DNA from: Selenomonas sp. AE3005
GTDB lineage: Bacteria > Bacillota > Negativicutes > Selenomonadales > Selenomonadaceae
DNA: 20,822 bases
Direction: 5' to 3'
Assembly (NCBI RefSeq): GCF_905233635.1
Contig: NZ_CAJODG010000060.1
Coordinates: forward strand, 1-20,822
Below the pieces are notes generated by a model. It searched no databases. It worked only from the letters and a program-made list of their open reading frames with translations, and was not told where the DNA came from. Below, piece by piece: positions 13,086 through 20,822 of this stretch. The stretch's first letter is position 1; every line of letters begins with the position of its first letter. The position numbers and the translations under genes were made by a program.

Positions 13086-15149
13086 ATGGGGATTTTTTTA
13101 CGGAAGATACCGTTTTGTACCCTGTTGTGTATTTTTTTGAGCGCTTTATTCCTGTCCACGCCGGTTTGGGCTTTGGAAGAATTAAAGGTCGGCTACGTAC
13201 CGGGCACAGGCTTTTTGGATGAGGACAGGCCGGGACACATGCGTGGCAACGGCTATGAGTACATGGAATTTCTCTCTGGTTTTCTGGGTGCAAAGTTCAC
13301 TTATATTCCCTGCGTGAACTGGTGGGAGGCCGGTGCGAAGCTGGAAAATATGGAGATTGACCTGCTGCCGGCTATGCCCGGCAATTACAAGACCCTACCC
13401 TTTGCCATGCGCACCGACCATGTTATCGCCCGTTTCCCGATGGAACTGGTGGTACAGGACGATTTTTCCGGCGGTCAGGTGCGTCTGGGCACGCTTGATT
13501 ACAACTACCCAACCCCCAGCCTGCCAACCATTGCCAAGGAGCACGGCTTCAGCTATGAACTTATCACCTATAACGACCCCACGGCGATGAAAGCGGCTTT
13601 CACTGCCCGTCAGCTGGATGGCTACATACAGCCGCTGCTCCATCCCGAAAAAACAGAACGGGTATTGGCGCTGTTCGACCGGGTAAGCTATCGGCTGCTC
13701 CTGCACCGCAGCCGCCCTGAGCTATTGGCACGGCTCAACACCGCTCAGGACAGCCTGCTGCTGAATCAGCCCAATATCCGCAACCGCCTCAATGACAAAT
13801 ACGAACGGGCCAAGGGTTTCCCCCTCGTCCTCTCTCCGGCGGAGAAGGCTTACCTGCAGGAAAAAAAGACCTTGCATGTGGCGGTTCTGATGCAAAACAA
13901 GCCCTATTTCTACCGGGATGAAAACGGCAACTGGGCAGGCGCCACCAAGGCGCTGCTGACACAGCTGGAACATGATTTGAGCATACAGACTGAGCTGGTG
14001 GAAATAAATTCGGCGGAAGAATTGCGGCGGCTGCTCACCCGTGGTTCCGTAGACTTCGTAGCTGATGTTCCCTGCGATTTCAGCTGGCTGGACGGACTTG
14101 GTCTTACCCCCACCCAGTCATATCTGGAAGTTGGCTATGTGCCCGTAACCCGGCCTGGCGCTGCCACTGGCAAAACCGCCCGGGTCGCTGCCGTGGACGG
14201 CAACTTTGAAACCGTGACCTTCACTATGACCCTGTATCCCCCTGAGCAAATCGTCAGCTGCCGCAGCTGGGCGGAATGCTTTTCCGCCGTGGGCAGCGGT
14301 CTGGCGGATGTCACCTATGTACCGCGCGCCGCTGTTCCCTATCTGATTGAAGCAGCGTCAGCCTACAATCTGTCGGCTGACACGGAAAGTGTTTTCATGG
14401 AATCCCTCAGCTTAGGCGCAGCCAAGGATGCTGACCCCCGGCTATGGCAGATACTGGACAAGGAAATCAACCACCTGCCGCCCAGCCTGCTGTCTGATGC
14501 CCTGAGCCAGACAGCCCATGAAAACGTCCATCAGCTGAACCCGCTCTACCTGCTCTATCACTATCCGCTGCAATCAGCCCTCATCATCTTCCTGTTCATG
14601 GGTTCGATTATGGGCATTGTCTACTACCGTTCACGGAGCCACCGCCGCCAGCTGGCGGCTATGGAACAGCTGGCCTACACGGACAGCCGCTGTCAGCTGC
14701 CCAACCAGCTGTATTTGGAGCACCATTTGGAACACATCCTCAGAAACATACGGCGCGAACATGACGCTGCCACCTGCTTTGTCACCGTCTTTGCCGCCAG
14801 CGCTCCGGCAGGGCCGCACCACCATGACCGGCATATTTTCGCTGAGCCGGTAAAAACAGCCGCCAATCTGCTAAACTCCAAAGATTGGGTCGCAGCCACT
14901 GCCGCCGGCGCCATGCCTGGGGAACTTATCTGCCTGTGTGCAGCCGGCAGCCCTCAGGTAATGCAAAATCTGGCCGCCGAATTTGCTGTGGATATGACAA
15001 GCGCAGATGGAAGCCTCAGCTGGTACGCCGGTCTTTGCCTGCTGCAGGGCAACTCCCTGACACAGGCGGCAGAAAACGCTGCCCTTGCCTGTCAGGAGGC
15101 TCTGGAAAATAATCTCAAAGCAAAGTTTTGGACAAACACCAATACCTGA
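13086..15149 (+). CDS. Periplasmic double SBP_bac_3 sensor with one membrane helix and degenerate GGDEF domain
   Basis: A 687-residue protein. The start is the ATG at 13086, 7 nt after a GGAGG site; an in-frame ATG at 13014 would bury the signal peptide. Residues 1-29 form a signal peptide ending VWA. Two tandem amino-acid-type binding domains follow: the first begins at LKVGYVPGTGF (about 33), the second at TLHVAVLMQNKPYFYRDENGNWAGA (about 262). A membrane helix lies at about 495-513. The cytoplasmic part (about 526-675) begins LAYTDSRCQLPN, the normal opening of a GGDEF domain, and ends in a recognisable AENAALACQEA helix. The GGDEF signature is replaced by MPGEL (610-614), so no cyclase activity is expected. 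It is the first gene of the sensory operon. Confidence 0.85.
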   Translation: MGIFLRKIPFCTLLCIFLSALFLSTPVWALEELKVGYVPGTGFLDEDRPGHMRGNGYEYMEFLSGFLGAKFTYIPCVNWWEAGAKLENMEIDLLPAMPGNYKTLPFAMRTDHVIARFPMELVVQDDFSGGQVRLGTLDYNYPTPSLPTIAKEHGFSYELITYNDPTAMKAAFTARQLDGYIQPLLHPEKTERVLALFDRVSYRLLLHRSRPELLARLNTAQDSLLLNQPNIRNRLNDKYERAKGFPLVLSPAEKAYLQEKKTLHVAVLMQNKPYFYRDENGNWAGATKALLTQLEHDLSIQTELVEINSAEELRRLLTRGSVDFVADVPCDFSWLDGLGLTPTQSYLEVGYVPVTRPGAATGKTARVAAVDGNFETVTFTMTLYPPEQIVSCRSWAECFSAVGSGLADVTYVPRAAVPYLIEAASAYNLSADTESVFMESLSLGAAKDADPRLWQILDKEINHLPPSLLSDALSQTAHENVHQLNPLYLLYHYPLQSALIIFLFMGSIMGIVYYRSRSHRRQLAAMEQLAYTDSRCQLPNQLYLEHHLEHILRNIRREHDAATCFVTVFAASAPAGPHHHDRHIFAEPVKTAANLLNSKDWVAATAAGAMPGELICLCAAGSPQVMQNLAAEFAVDMTSADGSLSWYAGLCLLQGNSLTQAAENAALACQEALENNLKAKFWTNTNT

Positions 15150-15167
15150 TATATAGGAGGAAATAAC

Positions 15168-15608
15168 ATGAGTAAGCTGCCTGTAATTTTAATCGTTGAT
15201 GATGATGAAATGAACATCGTCATGGCCAAAAGCATTCTGGAAATGAAAGTCCGGGCTGAAATTCTCACCGCCAGCAGCGGCACCGCCTGCCTGAATCTGC
15301 TCCGCGGCAGACAATCTCCCGTCGACCTCATCCTGCTGGATATCGCCATGCCCGGCATGGACGGCCTGCAAACCCTGGCCGCCATCCGTCAGGACCCCGT
15401 CCTCAAGGACAGCAAGGTTATTTTCCTGACCGCTGCCGCTGACAAGGATACCATTATCAAGGCCAGCCAGCTGAAAATTGCCGACTATGTAAAAAAGCCC
15501 TTTGTCCCCGAAGACTTAGTCGCCAGAGTGGAAAAACACCTCTTCCCGGCCATTGATGACCCAGAGGTCAATGATATCTTCAAGGCACTGGACAATCTGG
15601 GTCTCTGA
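15168..15608 (+). CDS. Stand-alone receiver-domain response regulator
   Basis: A 146-residue single receiver domain without an output domain. The phosphorylation apparatus is intact: acidic Asp11-Asp13, phosphoacceptor Asp58 in LILLDIAMP, Thr88, and Lys110 before Pro in YVKKPF. A short tail of about 20 residues (DPEVNDIFKALDNLGL) may be a docking element. The AGGAGG site is 7 nt before the ATG, and the gene begins 18 nt after the preceding one. Within this operon it is a natural acceptor for phosphate from the Hpt domain of the hybrid kinase, or a diffusible output acting by protein contact (inference). Confidence 0.95.
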   Translation: MSKLPVILIVDDDEMNIVMAKSILEMKVRAEILTASSGTACLNLLRGRQSPVDLILLDIAMPGMDGLQTLAAIRQDPVLKDSKVIFLTAAADKDTIIKASQLKIADYVKKPFVPEDLVARVEKHLFPAIDDPEVNDIFKALDNLGL

Positions 15609-15629
15609 CCAAGAGAAAGGAGCAGCCTT

Positions 15630-16958
15630 ATGGGCGCGCATAATCAGCAGAACGGCATTTTGGACGGTATTATCATCCCCTGGGCCAGCCGTCTCCTCAA
15701 AATCCCCTACCTTAGAGCCATAAGGGAAACCTTCTGCACCTTAATGCCAGTCATCGTCCTGCTGACGCTCATCGACATGGCCGGCTGCCTGCTTTGCGAC
15801 CCGGCCGGAGCCGTACTCGGCGAGGAAGGGCTGGGCTTGGGTGTCTTTCTGAGCGGCGGCCTCCATGACGAAGCCTATCGGGAATCTTCTTTCTATGCGG
15901 CCATGTCCCATATCCGCGTCTGGCTGAAAGTCACCATCCTGATAAATTCCCTGCTCTTTTCCCTCGTGCTGACGGAAAAACTGGCTAAACTCTGGCATGG
16001 CGAACGCATTTTATCCATAGTCTGCACCGTCTCTTCTTATCTGTTTCTGCTGGCAGGCTTTGACGGCAATCTCGATGCCCTCGCCGGTTATTTTACCGGA
16101 CGCTCCTTCTTCCTCGCACTCCTCATTGCCACGGTAAGCGTCCTCGTTTTCAGCCGCCTGACCCGCATCCGCTGGCTGCGCCTGCCGGTTCCTCAGGGAA
16201 TGCCCCGGGAAATGCAAAACTCCATGATTTTATTCCTGCCCTTAGGGCTGACCCTGTTTGCCTCTTTATTCGTGTCTTTTGCCTGGCTGTCGGTGGAGCA
16301 GAGTCTGCATGCCCTGCCGGCCATACTGCGGGAATATGTCAGCACCGGTCTTGTGCAAAGCCCGGCCGCAGCCATCCTTTACGAGCTGGTACGCCGCTTT
16401 CTCTGGTGGCTGGGTCTTAATGGCAGCAGCCTTACCTTCTTTTGGAACGAAGCCTTCTATGTACCTGCCCAGCTGGCTAACGAATTGGAAAACAGCAAAT
16501 ACATTTTCACGATAGAATTTTTTGATGCCAACTCCATTTCCCTGCTGGGACTGGCTATTTCCGTCTGGGTATTTTCCTCCCGGGAAAAACTGCGCCATTT
16601 GTCAGCCTACAGCCTGCCATGCCTGCTGTTCTCCATCAACGAGCCGTTCCTCTTCGCCCTGCCCATTGTCCTCAATCCCCTCTTTCTCGTGCCCTATCTT
16701 CTGGCTCCCATGCTGAATGTCTACATCGGCTATCTGGCCATCAACTGCGGCATTGTGCCGTTGTTCCGCTACGGAGTAGATGCTACTGTGCCCGTATTTA
16801 TGCAGGGCTGGCTTTCCACCGGAGACGTCATGGGCGCGGTATTGCAGCTGGTCTGGCTCAGTCTGGACATCGTCATCTACACCCCCTTTGTCATCATCTT
16901 CAATATGCTGACCAAGGAGGAGGACGCTATCGAGGAGGCGAATGCGTATGAAACTTAG
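15630..16958 (+). CDS. PTS IIC-like membrane protein, cellobiose/lactose family, without IIA or IIB
   Basis: A 442-residue polytopic membrane protein of the PTS_EIIC (CelB/ChbC) family, near the usual length. Family features are IPYLRAIRETFCTLMPVIVL (about 25-44), a mid-protein P.G.P..M..S....LP segment, and FSINEPFLFALPIVLNPLFLVPYLLAPMLN (about 334-363) with the conserved NEP Glu338. The region matching the usual GIHG motif reads GLNG (262-265), so the His that contacts the sugar in ChbC appears replaced by Asn264. No IIA or IIB domain is fused or adjacent. It sits 21 nt after the receiver gene and overlaps the BMP gene. A sensing or channel role in the kinase complex is more likely than phosphorylating transport (inference). 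Confidence 0.87.
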   Translation: MGAHNQQNGILDGIIIPWASRLLKIPYLRAIRETFCTLMPVIVLLTLIDMAGCLLCDPAGAVLGEEGLGLGVFLSGGLHDEAYRESSFYAAMSHIRVWLKVTILINSLLFSLVLTEKLAKLWHGERILSIVCTVSSYLFLLAGFDGNLDALAGYFTGRSFFLALLIATVSVLVFSRLTRIRWLRLPVPQGMPREMQNSMILFLPLGLTLFASLFVSFAWLSVEQSLHALPAILREYVSTGLVQSPAAAILYELVRRFLWWLGLNGSSLTFFWNEAFYVPAQLANELENSKYIFTIEFFDANSISLLGLAISVWVFSSREKLRHLSAYSLPCLLFSINEPFLFALPIVLNPLFLVPYLLAPMLNVYIGYLAINCGIVPLFRYGVDATVPVFMQGWLSTGDVMGAVLQLVWLSLDIVIYTPFVIIFNMLTKEEDAIEEANAYET

Positions 16959-18063
16959 CAGCCACGACCTGCTAAAACGGCGGTTTATCGCGTTCGCCTG
17001 CCTGCAGGCCTTCCTGCTGTGCCTGGCCATCTTCCTGTCCATCAATTATTTCGGTTCTGATGTATGGGCGCGCCGTGATTCCGTGGGCATGATACTGGCA
17101 AGCGACAAAAATGCTCCCGGCTGGCCCCGGGATATGTATCACGGACTGCAAAAAGCCTGCCGGGACAGGGGCTGCACCCTTTATATCGAAGACCGGGTCA
17201 GCAGCGATGACAACAGTCTGGCAAAGGTTACAGATTCTCTGGTGAAAAAGGGGGTCAAAAAAATTTTTTTGGCCAACCCCGGCTATCAGCATAATCTGGA
17301 AACCATTGCCCGTCAGTACCCACAGGTGGAATTTTACGCCAACTCCGTCGGCGAAACCATTTCCGACAAAATCTTCAACTATTCCGTCCGCTATTACGAA
17401 GTGCGTTATCTGGCCGGTATTCTGGCCGGGCTCCACACGCAAACAGGCATTGTGGGGTATCTGGCGCCCTTCCCGGCACTCGAAACGCGCCGTGACCTCA
17501 ACGCATTTGCTCTGGGCGTGCAAAAAGTCCGCCCCGAAGCCCGGATTCTGGTGTACTGGACAGGCCAATGGATTTCCGCCGAAAAAGAAACCAATGCTCT
17601 GTCCCTGCTCAAGCATGACGGTGCCGATGTCATCACCTACTTCGCTGCCTCCCAGCATGCCTCCCGGGAAGCAGCTGCCTTAAACCTTGACTACATAGAT
17701 TTCCATACAGCAGGGCTGACCTTCCCCCTCCATTGCATTGCCGCGCTGGAAACCGACTGGGCAAAAGTCTATGCCGAACTGCTCCGCACCACCCCTGCCA
17801 AAACCTCAGCCAAGGTCTACTGGCAGGGAATGCTGGACAATGTGATAACCCTCCATCTCTCCCCCAATCTCACGCCACGGGAAGAGGCTTTGGTTATCAG
17901 GGCCCGGCAGGAATTATTGCAGGGCTACCCTGTATTTTCTGGAAACATCATTGACCGCGAAGGCCAGACACGCTGCCGGGAAGGCGAAGTTATCGCCAAC
18001 AGCGACCTGCGGGAAAAAATGAACTGGCTGGTGAAGGGAGTGGAAATCATTGAAGCAAGATAA
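16948..18063 (+). CDS. Membrane-anchored BMP-family (Med/PnrA-like) binding protein
   Basis: A 371-residue protein with one N-terminal membrane helix (about 13-33), no lipobox and no clear cleavage site, then a periplasmic Bmp domain. Signatures are YEVRYLAGILAGLHTQTGIVGYL (about 150-172), LNAFALGVQKVRPEARI (184-200) and WTGQW (204-208). BMP proteins bind nucleosides or related small molecules, usually for ABC importers, but no ABC gene is present. Starts at 16942 and 16948 are possible; the GAGGAGG site (16932-16938) is 9 nt from 16948, which is preferred. It overlaps the IIC gene by 11 nt and the kinase gene by 14 nt, suggesting coupled translation and a shared complex. The ligand is unknown. 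Confidence 0.88.
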   Translation: MKLSSHDLLKRRFIAFACLQAFLLCLAIFLSINYFGSDVWARRDSVGMILASDKNAPGWPRDMYHGLQKACRDRGCTLYIEDRVSSDDNSLAKVTDSLVKKGVKKIFLANPGYQHNLETIARQYPQVEFYANSVGETISDKIFNYSVRYYEVRYLAGILAGLHTQTGIVGYLAPFPALETRRDLNAFALGVQKVRPEARILVYWTGQWISAEKETNALSLLKHDGADVITYFAASQHASREAAALNLDYIDFHTAGLTFPLHCIAALETDWAKVYAELLRTTPAKTSAKVYWQGMLDNVITLHLSPNLTPREEALVIRARQELLQGYPVFSGNIIDREGQTRCREGEVIANSDLREKMNWLVKGVEIIEAR

Positions 18064-20638
18064 TCTGCCGGAGACTTCCCCGAAAAAAAGAATGCTGGCC
18101 TTTACCATGCGCCTGCTGGGACAGTTCCTGTTATTTTTCGCCATTCTCCTGTTCATCGGCTTTGCCCTGCAAAGCAAAATGACGGACTCCCTCAACCATG
18201 AAGCGGAAAAATTCAGCAGCCGTCAGGGAGAGCAGTTCTCCTTTGTTTACTACAATATCTTTCGCGCAGAGATAGCGGAATTAACCAAAGCCGCCCACCT
18301 GATTGCCACCCACAAAATAGCCCCGGCAGACGGCGTGCAGGCCATCAGCGACAACGTCCAGCAGGGCGGCCTGCTGGACATCAACGGGCACAGTCTAATA
18401 GGCATCGCCCTGCCCGAAGAAGCGCGGCTGCAATGCGCCCGTACCCTGCAGGGAGAGCCAAGCTGGCGCTACTACAAGGATGTAGGGCTGGTCGCCATGG
18501 TTCCCGTCTACGAAGGCCCCGTCATCCGCTATGTCCTCTGCAAGCTCTACACGGAAACCTCCCTGCAAAACGGCACCTCACCCTTTCATCTCTCTGCTGA
18601 ACGGGCTGATGAAAAGACCCTGCTTTACGATATGAACAGCCAACGGGTAATTGCCCCCTTTAAGGGATATACTGACAGCCCCTTTTACGATGCCGCCGGC
18701 AATGCCCCTCTGGGGCTGGACAGGCTGCTGAGCCGGCTTGACAAGGGGCAGGAAAATGATGCTGCCATCTTCGACCCGGAGCTGAGCGCTGATTACATGC
18801 TGTACGCCGCACCGGTTTCCGGCACGAATTTTCTGGTCATCGGCTATCGGGAATGGCGCTCCGTCATGACCGGCATCACCAATATTCACCTGATTGTCCT
18901 CTGGGTCTTTGGCCTGCTGGTGGTACTCTTCTGTGTTTTCATCCTCTACACCTTTGCCAATCAGGTAGCTGCCGAAGAAAGCACAGCCCTCCGCGAAGCC
19001 CGTGACGAGGCTCTGCGCGCCAATCAGGCCAAAAGTGAATTCTTAGCCAATATGAGCCACGAAATCCGCACTCCCCTCAATGCCATTCTGGGCATGAATG
19101 AAATGATTATGCGCGAAGCCAGCGGCACCATGAAGAAATATGCCTTCAATATCAAAAGTGCCGGTGACACACTGCTGTCCATCATCAACGACATTTTGGA
19201 CTTCTCCAAAATCGAATCCGGCAAAATGGAAATCGTCCCCGTCAGCTACAGCCTGAGCTCCGTCCTCAACGATGTCTACAACATGGTCAGCTACAAGGCA
19301 GGGCAGAAGGGGCTGGCCTTCCACATGGACGTTGACCCGCATATCCCCGACGCCCTGCACGGTGATGAAGTGCGCCTGCGGCAGGTGGTCGTAAACATCC
19401 TCAACAACGCGGTCAAATACACCCCCAAAGGCTCAGTAACCTTCAAGGTACAAGCCGTGGGCACACCGCAGGATGACAGGCTTGAGCTGGAATTTATCAC
19501 ACAGGATACGGGCATCGGCATCCGGGAAGAAGACAAGGCCAAGCTCTTTTCCAAGTTCCAGCGGCTGGATTTGGAAAAGAACCGCAATATCGAAGGCACC
19601 GGGCTGGGGCTGGCCATCACCGTGCGCCTGACGGAAATGATGCAGGGCAGCATCAGCGTGGACAGCATTTACGGCGAAGGCAGCACCTTCACCATCCGCC
19701 TGCCCCAAGCCGTAGAACATGACGAACCCATCGGCGACTTTAACGCGCGTATTGAAGCGGCCCTGCATGAAGAAAAACGCTATAAGGAAAGCTTCACCGC
19801 CCCCACGGCCAAAATCCTCGTGGTTGACGATAATGACATGAATCTGACCGTTGTGCAGAGCCTGTTGGAAAAAACACAACTGCAAATCCATACCGCTGGC
19901 AGCGGTAAAGAGTGTCTGGAAAAAATTGCTAAGGAACATTACGACATCGTCTTTTTAGACCACATGATGCCGGAAATGGACGGCATTGAAACCCTCAGCC
20001 GCGCCAAGGCCCTGACCGACAGCCCCTGCAAAAATACGCCCTTTATTGCCCTGACCGCCAACGCCGTGGCCGGCGTCAAGGAAATGTTTCTGGAAAAGGG
20101 CTTCGATGATTACCTTTCCAAGCCAGTGGACGGCAAGACACTGGAACGCATGGTACAAAAATACCTGCCCCCGGAAAAAATCGCTGTCACCGCGGAAAAC
20201 GCCGCTTCTTCCCCCAAACCGCAGACAGAAGAACCAGCACCTGCACCGCCAGCCGCAACCGCCCATCCTGCGGAAGAACAAATCGACCTGCCCACCGCCC
20301 TGAAATACTGCGGTGGCAATGAGGAAATGCAGAAAAAATTCCTGAGCATGTTCGTCGCCCGCCGCGAAGCTGTCACCAAACAACTCGAAAATGACCTGAC
20401 CACCAACAATATCGCCGACTATACCACCCACGTCCACGCCCTCAAATCCACGGCTCTTTCCATCGGCGGCATAAAACTCTCCGAAGCCGCCAAAGCCTTG
20501 GAAATGGCAGGGCACGCTTACTGTGACGGCCCAGAAGCAGAAAAGGCCGGACATTTGCAGTACATCAGGGAACACCATGACGATACGCTGAAATTATATC
20601 AGCTACTGGAGGAAGAGGCCAAACAACGTTTCCTATAA
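18050..20638 (+). CDS. Hybrid sensor histidine kinase with receiver and Hpt domains
   Basis: An 862-residue phosphorelay kinase. The start is TTG at 18050, with a GGGAG site 10 nt upstream; it overlaps the BMP gene by 14 nt. Membrane helices at about 20-40 and 280-301 flank an extracytoplasmic domain of about 235 residues that could be Cache-like. A coiled linker leads to HisKA with His337 (MSHEIRTPLNAILG), an ATPase domain with Asn453 (NILNNAVKYT), DTGIG (486-490) and GTGLGLA (517-523), a receiver with Asp593-Asp594, Asp637 (VFLDHMMP) and Lys691, a Pro/Ala-rich linker (about 720-742), and an Hpt domain with His796 (HVHALKSTA). Every catalytic residue is intact. The likely route is His337 to Asp637 to His796 to the stand-alone receiver encoded upstream. 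Confidence 0.96.
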   Translation: MKQDNLPETSPKKRMLAFTMRLLGQFLLFFAILLFIGFALQSKMTDSLNHEAEKFSSRQGEQFSFVYYNIFRAEIAELTKAAHLIATHKIAPADGVQAISDNVQQGGLLDINGHSLIGIALPEEARLQCARTLQGEPSWRYYKDVGLVAMVPVYEGPVIRYVLCKLYTETSLQNGTSPFHLSAERADEKTLLYDMNSQRVIAPFKGYTDSPFYDAAGNAPLGLDRLLSRLDKGQENDAAIFDPELSADYMLYAAPVSGTNFLVIGYREWRSVMTGITNIHLIVLWVFGLLVVLFCVFILYTFANQVAAEESTALREARDEALRANQAKSEFLANMSHEIRTPLNAILGMNEMIMREASGTMKKYAFNIKSAGDTLLSIINDILDFSKIESGKMEIVPVSYSLSSVLNDVYNMVSYKAGQKGLAFHMDVDPHIPDALHGDEVRLRQVVVNILNNAVKYTPKGSVTFKVQAVGTPQDDRLELEFITQDTGIGIREEDKAKLFSKFQRLDLEKNRNIEGTGLGLAITVRLTEMMQGSISVDSIYGEGSTFTIRLPQAVEHDEPIGDFNARIEAALHEEKRYKESFTAPTAKILVVDDNDMNLTVVQSLLEKTQLQIHTAGSGKECLEKIAKEHYDIVFLDHMMPEMDGIETLSRAKALTDSPCKNTPFIALTANAVAGVKEMFLEKGFDDYLSKPVDGKTLERMVQKYLPPEKIAVTAENAASSPKPQTEEPAPAPPAATAHPAEEQIDLPTALKYCGGNEEMQKKFLSMFVARREAVTKQLENDLTTNNIADYTTHVHALKSTALSIGGIKLSEAAKALEMAGHAYCDGPEAEKAGHLQYIREHHDDTLKLYQLLEEEAKQRFL

Positions 20639-20682
20639 TAAAAAAATTATACTATAGCTTATCCACACACATAAATTGCAGT

Positions 20683-20822
20683 TTATTGGTTAGTGCGTGC
20701 TAAATATATCCCGTTCATACGCAGCACGGGGTTCACGGGGAGTAATTTTTCTGTTTCCGCTAAACGACCCGCCCTGATAATTTCAGCTGTCCAGTTACCT
20801 GCGCCGGGCAGGCCAACGGCGC
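20683..20822 (-). CDS. C-terminal fragment of an unidentified gene
   Basis: An open frame enters from the right edge and ends with TAA at 20685-20683, giving 45 residues: it begins AVGLPGAGNWTAEI and ends GIYLARTNQ. It is convergent with the kinase gene, with a 44-nt gap that holds only AT-rich sequence. The composition looks coding, and the other two minus-strand frames have stops nearer the window edge, but the family could not be recognised from so short a piece. Confidence 0.5.
   Translation of the reverse strand, partial: AVGLPGAGNWTAEIIRAGRLAETEKLLPVNPVLRMNGIYLARTNQ

Noticed and set aside
12964..13293. A minus-strand open frame of 109 codons overlapping the start of the double-SBP gene
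   Set aside because: It runs across the thiW terminator tail, a predicted promoter and the signal-peptide region of a real gene; its product is rich in Pro, Lys and Cys without recognisable features.
19955..20578. A long minus-strand open frame (207 codons) over the end of the hybrid kinase gene
   Set aside because: It lies fully inside the receiver and Hpt coding region, and its product is a low-complexity string rich in Gly and Phe with no domain.
20634..20651. TATAAT-AAAAAA-ATTATA inverted repeat after the kinase gene
   Set aside because: The stem is only 6 A-T pairs, too weak for an intrinsic terminator, and no T-run follows.
1..20822. CRISPR arrays, tRNA or rRNA genes, transposase or phage genes
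   Set aside because: No regularly spaced direct repeats, cloverleaf sequences, rRNA segments, integrase or transposase coding sequence were seen. The only repeat-like element is the hairpin at 10276-10418.

Overview
The window reads as chromosomal DNA of an anaerobic Bacillota, most likely a Negativicutes/Selenomonadales member (Selenomonas, Mitsuokella or Megamonas type). The reasons are a class III fructose-1,6-bisphosphatase, strong AGGAGG-type ribosome-binding sites, tightly packed operons, and many PTS and sensory genes at moderate GC. This placement is an inference from gene content; no rRNA or other marker gene is present.

Layout. (1) Positions 1-1434, minus strand: a mannose-family PTS operon (IIB, IIC, start of IID) with its own promoter and an upstream palindrome. 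(2) 1669-4061, minus: a YdjM-type membrane hydrolase followed by fbp. (3) 4220-5317, plus: a membrane-anchored protein of unknown function. (4) 5460-5936, plus: a stand-alone glucose-type PTS IIA, ending in a bidirectional terminator. (5) 5985-10262, minus: a four-gene sensory operon (anchored RbsB-like binding protein, NarL-type histidine kinase, response regulator, anchored family 1 solute-binding protein) whose junctions overlap or abut. No permease is present. Its leader contains a long hairpin repeat (10276-10418). (6) 10605-10967, plus: a stand-alone glucitol-type PTS IIA. (7) 11010-12887, plus: a TPP riboswitch with terminator controlling cytX-thiW, which encode thiamin-precursor uptake. 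(8) 13086-20638, plus: a five-gene operon described below. (9) 20683 to the right edge, minus: the C-terminus of an unidentified gene.

The most unusual part is region 8. It encodes a periplasmic double SBP_bac_3 protein with a degenerate GGDEF domain, a stand-alone receiver, a cellobiose-family PTS IIC without IIA or IIB, a membrane-anchored BMP-family binding protein, and a hybrid histidine kinase with receiver and Hpt domains. The genes are spaced 18-21 nt apart or overlap. They look like one sensory apparatus that reuses transporter parts, with a phosphorelay from the kinase His through its receiver and Hpt to the free receiver. The IIC carries Asn where the cellobiose family normally has the substrate-phosphorylation His (GIHG read as GLNG), which fits a sensing rather than a transport role.

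Together the window is dominated by carbohydrate and nutrient sensing built from binding proteins, two-component systems and scattered single PTS subunits. The two non-sensory PTS promoters (IIB and glucitol IIA) share a near-identical 14-bp palindrome.
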